Source: Pseudomonas sp. N40(2020) (lineage in GTDB: Bacteria > Pseudomonadota > Gammaproteobacteria > Pseudomonadales > Pseudomonadaceae). Taken from it: a DNA stretch of 37,750 nt. The notes below the pieces were generated by a model. The model had not been told where the DNA came from and did no database searches. It worked only from the letters and a program-made list of their open reading frames with translations. Of the stretch, positions 1 to 7,476 are shown piece by piece (position 1 is the first letter of the stretch; each line of letters starts with the position of its first letter). The position numbers and the translations under genes are program-made. The stretch is from assembly GCF_014472415.1 (NCBI RefSeq), contig NZ_JACSZV010000054.1, forward strand, positions 1 to 37,750, in the 5' to 3' direction.

Positions 1-56
1 CTTTTGATCCTGTTTTTAAAGATCAAAAGATCGCAGCGTGCCGCAGCTCCTACAGG
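1..56. repeat. REP-like intergenic repeat at window edge
   Basis: CTTTTGATC at 1-9 pairs with GATCAAAAG at 21-29. It is followed by AAAGATCGCAGC (26-37, with flanking bases) and CAGCTCCTACAGG, the core also seen near 3960, 13000 and 37710. It lies just past the stop of the DMT transporter on the minus strand, so the hairpin may also act in termination. Confidence 0.6.
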
Positions 57-71
57 ATTTTGCCTGTTCAT

Positions 72-950
72 TCAGCGGCGACTTTGCTGCCACGCCGCCG
101 CCAACCCGCTGCAACAGATCACCGCAATCCCGATCATCGTCAACAGACTCGGCGTGTGGTTGAACAGCAGCCAGCCCAACAACCCCGCAAACACAATCTG
201 GCAATAACCGAACGGCGCCAGCAACGCCGGCGCGGCATGGCGGAACGCCTGAGTCAGAAACAAATGCGCGGTCATCCCGCAACTGCCCAGTGCCAGCATC
301 AGCCCGGCGTGAGTCAGCGTCGGCACCTGCCAGAAGAACGGCACCAGCGCACTCATCACCAACGTGTTGCACAACCCGGCAAAGAAGTTGCTGGTGGTCG
401 GGCTGTCGACTTCGGCGAGCTTGCGAGTCAGCAGTTGGTAGAAGCAGAAAAACAGTGCCGAGCAGAAGGGCAGCAACACCGCCGGCGTGAACAGTTCACC
501 GCCCGGGTGGACGATGATCAGCACACCGATAAAGCCGCAAATCACCGCAATCCATTGGCCGCGCGTCACCCGCTCCTTCAGCAGTGGTACCGACAACGCC
601 GTCACCAAAACCGGCGCCAGAAAGTTAACCGCCGTGGCTTCCGCCAGCGGGATGTACAAAAGTGCCGTGGTGAAGAACAGACTCGTGCCAAGCAGACACA
701 GTGCGCGGGTCAACTGCCATAAAGGCTTTTTGGTGCGCAGGACACGCAACCCGGAACGCGGCAGAAAAATCCCCGCCATCAACAAGGTGTGCACGACATA
801 CCGCGCCCATACCACCATCACGATCGGATAGAACCCCGACAAATACTTCGACAGTGCGTCATGGCTGGAGAACAGGAAGGTCGCCACGACAATCAGCAAG
901 ATCCCCTTGAAGGGTTGGTTGACTCCGGAAAGTGGGGTGCTGACAGTCAT
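72..950 (-). CDS. DMT-superfamily (EamA) transporter
   Basis: A 292-residue inner-membrane protein with about ten hydrophobic segments arranged as two EamA-type repeats (roughly residues 15-150 and 160-290). The first helix carries the typical N-terminal patch FSSHDALSKYL, and conserved E/A-rich turns such as PLAEATAVNFLAPV (about residues 100-115) match the DMT drug/metabolite family. Such proteins usually export or exchange small metabolites; the substrate cannot be read. An IclR-family regulator lies upstream on the same strand, and a near-perfect inverted repeat (998-1018) precedes this gene and shares a decamer with the regulator's own upstream region, suggesting control by that regulator. 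Start ATG at 950. Confidence 0.88.
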   Translation of the reverse strand: MTVSTPLSGVNQPFKGILLIVVATFLFSSHDALSKYLSGFYPIVMVVWARYVVHTLLMAGIFLPRSGLRVLRTKKPLWQLTRALCLLGTSLFFTTALLYIPLAEATAVNFLAPVLVTALSVPLLKERVTRGQWIAVICGFIGVLIIVHPGGELFTPAVLLPFCSALFFCFYQLLTRKLAEVDSPTTSNFFAGLCNTLVMSALVPFFWQVPTLTHAGLMLALGSCGMTAHLFLTQAFRHAAPALLAPFGYCQIVFAGLLGWLLFNHTPSLLTMIGIAVICCSGLAAAWQQSRR

Positions 951-997
951 TGGCTATCTCTGAAGAAAACAAGCTGAGGAAAAAGCCTCAAGCAACA

Positions 998-1018
998 ATC
1001 TAGAACCTGGTTCCAGAT
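998..1018. promoter_or_regulatory. Inverted repeat, candidate IclR operator
   Basis: Arms ATCTAGAACC and GGTTCCAGAT around one central T, with one mismatch in ten. It sits about 50 bp upstream of the DMT transporter start. The right arm reads ATCTGGAACC on the minus strand, identical to 1935-1944 upstream of the IclR gene. IclR-family proteins bind short palindromes as dimers; the assignment is inference. Confidence 0.45.
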
Positions 1019-1102
1019 TACGACACCCGACAACCATAAAAGTGTGCGAACAGCGCACAGTTTTACAAGCGAGCAGGTGCAGAGGGCCCAAGTGAACTCA
1101 AG

Positions 1103-1879
1103 TTAGACGAACAGCTCCGAAGCCAGACTCGCCGCCGACAACTCTTCAGTGAATTTCAACAGCAACGGTGCCAGTTCGTGCAGCCTCGCCCCCGGCATCC
1201 GCGCACTCGGCCCGGCGATGCTCAGCACACCGATCACCCGTCTATCAGCGGGATGGCGCACCACCGCCGCAATTGCCGCAGTCCCCACCGCCGAACTTTC
1301 TTCGACGCAAGCATACCCTTGCTCCCGGGCGACCCGCAGACGCTCGAGCAATTCGATATTGGAGCGCGGCGCATTCGGCCCGATATCCGCCGGCACCTCG
1401 GCGCCCTGGCGCTCAACCAGCGACAACGCCTCGGCATCGCTCATGCACGCCAGCCACGCATGGCCCGATGCGGTGTAGAACAGCGGCGCATCGCGACCCA
1501 TGTCCGGGTCGTAACGCAAACCGCTGCGCGCGCCCTGAGCCTTGGCGATCCAGGTCTGGCGCTCGCCATCGATAACCCCAAGTCGAATTAGCTCGCCGGT
1601 TTCCTGAGCCAAGCGGTCAAGCACCGGTTGCACGATATCGGCGCCGCTGCTCGACAGGTAACGAAAACCCATCGCCACCAGTTTGGTCGACAAGTGATAC
1701 CGCAAGGTCTCCGGGTTCTGCCTTACATAACCCAATCGGGTCAGCTCGGCGAGCAAGCGGTGAGTCGCACTTTTCGGGATGTCGATCTGCTCGGCGAGCG
1801 TTTGCAGCGCTAAACCGCTCGGCTCACTGGTGAGGTTTTCCAGCACGCTGAAAACCCGTTCGATTTGACTGCCGGCCAT
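1103..1879 (-). CDS. IclR-family transcriptional regulator
   Basis: A 258-residue cytoplasmic regulator. The N-terminal winged helix (about residues 1-70) has the family pattern IERVFSVLENL, then IPKSATHRLLAELTRLGYV as the recognition region. The C-terminal effector domain (about 80-258) contains RLGVIDGERQTWIAK, a GHAWLACMSD segment and a conserved SIAGPSARM near the end. I start it at the ATG at 1879 rather than an in-frame upstream codon at 1933, because MAGSQIERVF is where homology normally begins. It probably controls the same-strand DMT transporter downstream; the effector is unknown. Confidence 0.9.
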   Translation of the reverse strand: MAGSQIERVFSVLENLTSEPSGLALQTLAEQIDIPKSATHRLLAELTRLGYVRQNPETLRYHLSTKLVAMGFRYLSSSGADIVQPVLDRLAQETGELIRLGVIDGERQTWIAKAQGARSGLRYDPDMGRDAPLFYTASGHAWLACMSDAEALSLVERQGAEVPADIGPNAPRSNIELLERLRVAREQGYACVEESSAVGTAAIAAVVRHPADRRVIGVLSIAGPSARMPGARLHELAPLLLKFTEELSAASLASELFV

Positions 1880-1934
1880 GATGAGATCCCACTGAAATTT
1901 GGCAGATTCTAAAATACATTCAGCACAACGCAAA

Positions 1935-1944
1935 ATCTGGAACC
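1935..1944 (-). promoter_or_regulatory. Decamer shared with transporter upstream region
   Basis: ATCTGGAACC on the plus strand, 56-65 bp upstream of the IclR start. The same decamer occurs, inverted, at 1009-1018. A degenerate second half (GAGAACC, 1949-1955) follows. It may be an autoregulatory half-site. Confidence 0.35.
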
Positions 1945-2109
1945 ACCTGAGAACCTCACAAAAAACCTTTATGGAATGGAATTCACCGAACGCTACAGGT
2001 TCTTACCCGTCAACTTGCCTGACAGCGTGCGAATAGACGGACGACCGGACTGGCGCCACACTCCCACACCAGCAACACTCATCACCACGATTAGAGAGAG
2101 GATTCCCAC

Positions 2110-2997
2110 ATGCTATGGAAAAAAGGCCGACGCAGTGACAACGTCGTCGATGCCCGTGGTGATGATGCTGGCGGTGGCGGCGGCATGCGCTTTGGTGGCG
2201 GCAAGGGGCTTAGCATCGGGGCCATCCTGTTGATCGTTGGCATTGGCTGGATCACCGGCCAGGATCCATTGCAGATACTCGGGCAACTCACCGGGCAGAT
2301 GACCGAGCAATCGGCACCCACCTCGCAAACCCGCCAGGCGCCGCCGGCCAATGACGAACAGGCCGAGTTTGTCCGCTCGATCCTTGGCGACACCGAAGAC
2401 ACCTGGGGCGCGATTTTCCAGCAGGCCGACCGGCAATATAAGGACCCGACCCTGGTGCTGTTCAGCAATCGGGTCAACTCGGCGTGTGGTCTGGCCACCT
2501 CGGCCACCGGGCCGTTTTACTGCCCGGCGGATCAGAAGGTTTATCTGGACATGGCGTTCTTCCAAGAGATGTCGCAACGCTTCAAGGCGGCCGGCGACTT
2601 CGCCCAGGCCTACGTGATCGCGCACGAAGTCGGACACCATGTGCAGACGCTTCTCGGTGTCTCGGCGAAAATTCAGACAGCCCGCCAGCAAGGTCGGCAG
2701 ATGGAAGGTGACGGTGGCTTATTGGTACGTCAGGAGTTGCAGGCCGATTGCCTTGCCGGCGTCTGGGCCTACAGCGCACAGAAGCGTTTGAACTGGCTGG
2801 AACCCGGCGATATAGAAGAAGCCTTGAACGCCGCCAACGCCATCGGTGATGATCGCCTGCAACAACAGGGTCAGGGGCGTGTGGTGCCGGACTCGTTTAC
2901 CCACGGTACGTCGGCGCAAAGGGTGCGCTGGTTCAAAACCGGATTCGCGCAGGGCCAGGTCGGCCAGTGCGACACCTTCGCGGCGAAAAACCTGTAA
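2110..2997 (+). CDS. ypfJ: Neutral zinc metallopeptidase YpfJ family
   Basis: A 295-residue member of the YpfJ/KPN_00809 zinc metallopeptidase family. A Gly-rich basic N-terminus (residues 1-33, with DARG near 14) leads into one transmembrane helix (about 34-49), so the catalytic domain is probably periplasmic. The zinc motif HEVGHH occupies residues 172-177 (H172, E173, H176), and QELQADCLAGVW (208-219) supplies the likely third ligand region. Two cysteines in the middle (near 126 and 138) could form a disulphide. The physiological substrate is not established. It is followed with no gap by a secreted hydrolase gene, so the two are likely co-transcribed. Confidence 0.93.
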   Translation: MLWKKGRRSDNVVDARGDDAGGGGGMRFGGGKGLSIGAILLIVGIGWITGQDPLQILGQLTGQMTEQSAPTSQTRQAPPANDEQAEFVRSILGDTEDTWGAIFQQADRQYKDPTLVLFSNRVNSACGLATSATGPFYCPADQKVYLDMAFFQEMSQRFKAAGDFAQAYVIAHEVGHHVQTLLGVSAKIQTARQQGRQMEGDGGLLVRQELQADCLAGVWAYSAQKRLNWLEPGDIEEALNAANAIGDDRLQQQGQGRVVPDSFTHGTSAQRVRWFKTGFAQGQVGQCDTFAAKNL

Positions 2998-3948
2998 ATG
3001 CATAAATGGCTTTTGGCTTTACTGATCTTTGGCAGCACAGCGCAAGCGGCCGGTGTCGACGCGATCAGCTCCGGGCGCCTGCAACTGAAGGCCGGGGAAA
3101 TGGCGGTGGGCATAGGACCTGCGCCAGAGAAAATCGAGCGCGTGCTGATCGTCATTCACGGTCGCCTGCGCAACGCCGAGACGTATCGCAAGAGCGCCGA
3201 AAGCGCAGCCGAGATGGCCGGCCAAACCGCACACACACTGGTGATCGCGCCGCAGTTTCTCAATGAAAGTGATGTGGCCCTGTACTCGTTGCCCGCCACG
3301 GTGTTGCGCTGGAAAGGCAACGAGTGGATGGGTGGCGGTTTATCCACAGGGCCGAATCCGTTGAGCTCCTACGCGGCACTGGACGAAATCGTCGCCCGTG
3401 TCACCGATCGCAAGCAGTTTCCGGACGTGAAGCAGATAGTGATTTTCGGCCACTCCGGTGGCGGGCAAGTGGTGCAACGCTATGCCCTGCTCGCCAAGGA
3501 TCAGCCGGCACTGAAGGCCAACGGCATCCGCCTGCGTTACGTGGTGGCCAATCCTTCTTCCTACGCGTATTTCAATGAGCAGCGGCCCGTGGCGTTCGAT
3601 CACGCGAAATGCGCGGGCTTCAATCGCTGGAAGTACGGTCTGTCAGACATGCCGGTGTACGCCGGTGGGCAAACGCCGTTGCAACTTGAAAGCAGTTACA
3701 TCAAACGCGAGGTGATTTATCTGCTCGGGCAGCAAGACATCGACCCACAGCACCCGGCGCTGGACAAGGGCTGTGAGGCTGAGGCGCAAGGGGCTTATCG
3801 TTTGATACGCGGCAAACTGTTTTTCGGCTATTTGCTGCGCCGTCACCCGGAAGGAGTAAATCAGCGGCTGGTGGAAGTGCCCGGGGTCGGGCATAACGGC
3901 GATGGGATGTTGACGTCGCCGGAGGGGCAGAAAGCGTTGTTCGAATAG
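2998..3948 (+). CDS. Secreted alpha/beta hydrolase
   Basis: A 316-residue protein with a cleavable signal peptide (about residues 1-17, ending AQA), predicting a periplasmic or secreted enzyme. The oxyanion region is VIHGR (52-56). The nucleophile elbow is GHSGGG (151-156, Ser153), and VGHNGDG near the C-terminus gives the catalytic His at about 299. The middle resembles alpha/beta hydrolases that act on esters or peptides, but no substrate can be assigned. The ATG directly follows the ypfJ stop codon, indicating one transcript; translation probably depends on coupling because the Shine-Dalgarno sequence is weak. A perfect REP hairpin follows the gene. Confidence 0.88.
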   Translation: MHKWLLALLIFGSTAQAAGVDAISSGRLQLKAGEMAVGIGPAPEKIERVLIVIHGRLRNAETYRKSAESAAEMAGQTAHTLVIAPQFLNESDVALYSLPATVLRWKGNEWMGGGLSTGPNPLSSYAALDEIVARVTDRKQFPDVKQIVIFGHSGGGQVVQRYALLAKDQPALKANGIRLRYVVANPSSYAYFNEQRPVAFDHAKCAGFNRWKYGLSDMPVYAGGQTPLQLESSYIKREVIYLLGQQDIDPQHPALDKGCEAEAQGAYRLIRGKLFFGYLLRRHPEGVNQRLVEVPGVGHNGDGMLTSPEGQKALFE

Positions 3949-3958
3949 AAGCAAAAGC

Positions 3959-4034
3959 AAAGATCGCAGCCTTCGGCAGCTCCTACAGGGGATTGCAATA
4001 GCAACTGTAGGAGCTGCCGAAGGCTGCGATCTTT
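3959..4034. repeat. Perfect 30-bp inverted repeat (REP pair)
   Basis: Left arm 3959-3988 (contains GATCGCAGCCTTCGGCAGCT) and right arm 4005-4034 are exact reverse complements across a 16-nt loop. It lies between converging genes (alpha/beta hydrolase and HAD hydrolase) and ends 5 bp before the HAD stop codon, so it can serve as a bidirectional terminator. The same core appears singly at 26-56, 12993-13025 and 37706-37740. Confidence 0.85.
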
Positions 4035-4039
4035 TGATC

Positions 4040-4633
4040 TTAGGCCAACAGCATCCGCCGCAACTCGACACAATCCTGCGCATGCCAATCCGTCAGCTCC
4101 GGCCACGGGTTATCCGGCAGATTCACCAACACCGTCCGCGCGCCCGCCGCTCGCCCGCAATCCAGATCAAAGCGGTAATCGCCGACCATCACCATCTCGC
4201 TGGCCGGTACCGCCCAGGCTTCTGCCAACTTGAGCAACCCACCCGGATGCGGCTTGGGCGGCGCTTCATCACGGCCCAGCACATCTTCCACCGCAAAGCA
4301 GTCGGCCAGGCCAATCGCTTCGAGCGTCACATGCGCCAATTCCCGCGCATTGCGGGTAAGAATGCCGAGGCGATAACCGCGCGAATGCAGATCACGCACC
4401 AGTTCCACCGCCCCGTTGGCCGGCGTCGAGCCGAGCGCCAGATCGCGCTCGTGCTCCAGCAACCACGCATGTTTCTCTGCTGATTCATCCGCCGGCAACG
4501 CGGCGAGATGAGTGAGGATGTCGTCCTCCGGCGGAATCGCCAACGCCACACGAATCGCCGCGAAGTCATGCACGGCGACCGTCAGGGTGCCATCCATGTC
4601 GAACACCCAGTGCTTCACATCGGCCAGGCTCAT
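4040..4633 (-). CDS. HAD-superfamily hydrolase (IA type)
   Basis: A 197-residue cytoplasmic phosphatase-like protein. Motif I is FDMDGT (residues 11-16; nucleophile D12, acid/base D14). Motif II is LTRNA in the middle, and the C-terminal GDYRFDLDCGRAAG carries the metal-binding acidic pair. A helical cap insertion between motifs I and II places it in HAD subfamily IA, near phosphoglycolate-phosphatase-like enzymes. The substrate is unknown. The start at 4633 overlaps the tesB stop by four bases (ATGA), so translation is coupled to tesB. A longer in-frame start would run deep into tesB and is rejected. Confidence 0.9.
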   Translation of the reverse strand: MSLADVKHWVFDMDGTLTVAVHDFAAIRVALAIPPEDDILTHLAALPADESAEKHAWLLEHERDLALGSTPANGAVELVRDLHSRGYRLGILTRNARELAHVTLEAIGLADCFAVEDVLGRDEAPPKPHPGGLLKLAEAWAVPASEMVMVGDYRFDLDCGRAAGARTVLVNLPDNPWPELTDWHAQDCVELRRMLLA

Positions 4634-5499
4634 GCCCAATCCTTGCGATGACGGATCAAGCCTTCCTGGGTCACCGACGCCACCAGTTGCCCGGCGCGGT
4701 TGAACACGCTGCCACGGGAGAACCCGCGAGAATTGCCGGCCCACGGACTGTCCATCGCGTAAAGCAACCAGTCATCGGCGCGCAGATCGTTGTGGAACCA
4801 CAGCGCGTGATCGAGGCTGGCGACCTGCATGTCTTTCTGCCAGACCGATTTGCCGTGGGGCAGCATCGAAGTGGTCAGCAGACCGAAGTCCGAGGCGTAG
4901 GCCAGCAGGTATTTGTGCAGCGCCGGAATGTCCGCCAGTGCGCCGTCGGCGCGGAACCACACGTACTTGATCGGATCCGCCGGTTGCGGGTTGTAGGGGT
5001 CTTTTTCGGTGACTGGGCGCACTTCGATCGGCTTCGGGCACAGCAGTTTTTCGCGCATGTGTTCCGGGATCAGTTGCGCACGTTGCTGGAAGAGTTCCAG
5101 TTCCGACGGCAGGTTTTCCGGGCCGACCACTTGCGGCATCTGAGTCTGATGCACGAAGCCTTCTTCGTCATACTGAAACGAAGCGCTGCAGGTGAAGATC
5201 GGATGGCCCTTCTGGATTGCCGTGACGCGACGGGTGCTGAAGCTGCCGCCATCGCGCACGCGGTCAACCGAGTACACCACCGGCAACTTGGCGTCGCCCG
5301 GACGCAGGAAATAACCGTGCATCGAATGCACATGGCGCGCTTCTTCAACCGTCTGACTGGCCGCCGACAGCGACTGACCGAGCACCTGACCGCCGAACAA
5401 CTGACGGAAACCCAAGTCCTGGCTGCGACCACGGAACAGGTTTTCTTCGATCGGTTCCAGGGTCAGCAAATCGACCAGATCTTCCAACACTTGGCTCAT
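4630..5499 (-). CDS. tesB: Acyl-CoA thioesterase II
   Basis: A 289-residue double hot-dog thioesterase, the usual TesB length, which hydrolyses medium and long acyl-CoA to free acid and CoA in the cytoplasm. Near the N-terminus FGGQVLGQSLSAA is the typical hot-dog helix start, and HSMHGYFLRPGD (58-69) is the family signature. Alignment by eye to E. coli TesB places the catalytic residues at D204, position 228 and Q278. D and Q are kept, while position 228 is Ser here (QVASLDHA) instead of Thr, a conservative change. A Shine-Dalgarno GGAG precedes the ATG at 5499. It forms an operon with the HAD hydrolase. Confidence 0.94.
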   Translation of the reverse strand: MSQVLEDLVDLLTLEPIEENLFRGRSQDLGFRQLFGGQVLGQSLSAASQTVEEARHVHSMHGYFLRPGDAKLPVVYSVDRVRDGGSFSTRRVTAIQKGHPIFTCSASFQYDEEGFVHQTQMPQVVGPENLPSELELFQQRAQLIPEHMREKLLCPKPIEVRPVTEKDPYNPQPADPIKYVWFRADGALADIPALHKYLLAYASDFGLLTTSMLPHGKSVWQKDMQVASLDHALWFHNDLRADDWLLYAMDSPWAGNSRGFSRGSVFNRAGQLVASVTQEGLIRHRKDWA

Positions 5500-5608
5500 T
5501 CAGACTCTCCTCACACAAAGCAATGCCGCGCAGTCTTGGCTGCGGCGGGCGATTCAGGTACTGGCACGGGCCAATGATATGGCGGCCATTGTAAACGTCC
5601 GTGTCAGC

Positions 5609-6178
5609 TTATCCATGCAAGGTTTGCAGCCACTGCTCCCGGGTAATCCGATACAGCACATGTCTTCTTAACGGGTGATCGACGGCAAGCTTGGGGTGAT
5701 CAAAGTCATCGGCCGGCGCGTGATGCATGCCGATCGCCTGCATGACTTTCTCCGAAGGCAGATTTGATTGCGCAGTGAACGACACGATTTCCTTCAGGGC
5801 CAATCGATCAAACCCGCAACGCAGAGCGGTCCAAGCCGCTTCACTGGCGTAACCCAGGCCCCAATGCTCCTTCGCCAGACGCCAGCCAATTTCCACCGCC
5901 GGGGTGAACGGCGCGTCGAAACCGACCACGCCAAGCCCGGTGAAACCGATGAATTCGCCGCTGTCCTTGCGCTCCAGCGCCCACAAGCCGTAGCCGTGTT
6001 CGGCAAAATGTCCGCGCACGCGACCGATCAACGCGGCACTTTCCAGCCGGCTCAACGGCTCCGGAAAATAGCGCATCACCTGAGGATCGGCACACATCGC
6101 CGCAAATTCCGGCAAATCCTCATCCTGCCACTGACGCATCAGCAGCCGTGCGCTTTCCAGTTCCAGTATCGGCTCCAT
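5609..6178 (-). CDS. GNAT-family N-acetyltransferase
   Basis: A 189-residue protein of the RimJ/RimL-like GNAT group (Acetyltransf_3). It opens LELESARLLMRQW, typical of this group, and has a conserved core with IGFTGLGVVGF, then EIGWRLAKEHWGLGYASEA, where the WGLGYASEA loop contacts the acetyl-CoA pyrophosphate. NLPSEKVMQAIGMHH follows. It probably acetylates a small amine or a protein N-terminus; the acceptor is unknown. I start it at 6178 because GGAGG lies just upstream; the open frame continues further upstream without family similarity. It is divergent from the deacetylase-like gene at 6261. Confidence 0.9.
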   Translation of the reverse strand: MEPILELESARLLMRQWQDEDLPEFAAMCADPQVMRYFPEPLSRLESAALIGRVRGHFAEHGYGLWALERKDSGEFIGFTGLGVVGFDAPFTPAVEIGWRLAKEHWGLGYASEAAWTALRCGFDRLALKEIVSFTAQSNLPSEKVMQAIGMHHAPADDFDHPKLAVDHPLRRHVLYRITREQWLQTLHG

Positions 6179-6260
6179 CGTGCCCCTCCGTTTCCATGCC
6201 GCAAGTCTACATCGCTGGTAGGATCCTTCACTCTTTCCTACACGTCTGACAGAAATCGCC

Positions 6261-7181
6261 ATGCCACTGCCGCTGATCTACCACGAAGACTACAGCCCGG
6301 AGTTTCCTGCGGATCACCGCTTTCCCATGGACAAGTTTCGTCTTCTGCGCGATCACCTGGTCGACAGCGGCTTGACCCGTGACGCCGATCTGCTGCGCCC
6401 CGAAATCTGCCCCAACGACATCCTCGTCCTGGCCCATGACCGTAGCTATATCGAACGCTACATGAGCGGCGAGTTGTCTCGCGAAGACCAGCGGCGTCTT
6501 GGCCTGCCATGGAACGAAGCGCTGGCCCGACGCACGGTGCGCGCGGTGGGTGGTTCGATACTGGCGGCGGAAAAAGCCCTGGAACATGGCCTAGCTTGTC
6601 ATTTGGCCGGCGGCACCCATCACGCCCACTACGACTACCCGGCGGGGTTCTGCATCTTCAATGACCTGGCGATCATCAGCCAATATCTACTGCAAAGCGG
6701 CCGGGTGAACCGTGTGTTGATCTTCGATTGCGACGTGCATCAGGGCGACGGCACGGCGCGGATCCTGCACAACACCCCGGAGGCGATTACCGTTTCCCTG
6801 CACTGCGAGAAGAATTTTCCTGCACGCAAAGCGGAAAGTGACTGGGACATTCCATTGCCCAAAGGCATGGGCGATACCGATTATTTGAAGGTCGTGGACG
6901 ACACACTCAATTATCTGCTGCCCCTGTATCAACCGGATCTGGTGCTGTACGACGCCGGCGTCGATGTGCACAAGGACGACGCCCTCGGTTATCTGCAACT
7001 GACCGATGAAGGCGTCGCTGCCCGGGATGAAAGCGTGATGCGCCATTGCCTGGGCCGCGACATCCCGGTGATGGGCGTGATCGGCGGTGGTTACAGCAAG
7101 GACCGCCACGCCCTCGCCCGCCGCCACGGCATTCTCCACCACAGCGCGCAGCGCGTCTGGCAGTCACACGGCTGTCATTGA
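6261..7181 (+). CDS. Histone-deacetylase-family hydrolase
   Basis: A 306-residue metallohydrolase of the HDAC/acetylpolyamine amidohydrolase superfamily. The zinc site is visible: H120-H121 in GGTHHAHYDYPAGF, D158 and H160 in DCDVHQGDGT, and D235 in DAGVDVHKDD; GGGY at 276-279 carries the transition-state Tyr. Bacterial members deacylate small amides or lysine side chains; the true substrate is unknown. It is the single gene of its transcription unit, divergent from a GNAT acetyltransferase, which may mean a paired acetylation/deacetylation function (inference from position only). Confidence 0.92.
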   Translation: MPLPLIYHEDYSPEFPADHRFPMDKFRLLRDHLVDSGLTRDADLLRPEICPNDILVLAHDRSYIERYMSGELSREDQRRLGLPWNEALARRTVRAVGGSILAAEKALEHGLACHLAGGTHHAHYDYPAGFCIFNDLAIISQYLLQSGRVNRVLIFDCDVHQGDGTARILHNTPEAITVSLHCEKNFPARKAESDWDIPLPKGMGDTDYLKVVDDTLNYLLPLYQPDLVLYDAGVDVHKDDALGYLQLTDEGVAARDESVMRHCLGRDIPVMGVIGGGYSKDRHALARRHGILHHSAQRVWQSHGCH

Positions 7182-7320
7182 GCTGTGCTGCGTTACCCAC
7201 AATGGCTGTGGAACGGCCTGTGGATAACCTGAGTGAAAGGGGCTGCAGCCCATACCGAACATGGCGCGCAGCGCGGTGGTTGTTTTTTAACCAACATTTG
7301 CATTGCACTACAAATCCCCC

Positions 7321-7408
7321 GTGGGAGCGAGCCTGCTCGCGAAGAAGTCGGTCCTTTCAACATCAAAAGTGACTGACCCACCGCTTTCGCGAGCAGGCTC
7401 GCTCCCAC
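7321..7408. repeat. REP inverted pair (REPIN-like)
   Basis: The arm at 7321-7343 (GTGGGAGCGAGCCTGCTCGC then GAA) is the exact reverse complement of 7386-7408, with a 42-nt spacer. It sits in the roughly 295-bp gap between the HDAC-like gene and the flavoprotein. Nothing else convincing is in this gap. A relative of this motif occurs at 11939-11962. Confidence 0.85.
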
Positions 7409-7476
7409 AGGGATCTCCCCCATTGGCCTACGCTGTTAGAATGCGCGCCTTATCCCGCCATACCGCAGCGCACGCC

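Noticed and set aside
7219..7227. TGTGGATAA, a perfect DnaA-box match
   Set aside because: Single box with no cluster, AT-rich unwinding region or dnaA/dnaN neighbours; not an origin.
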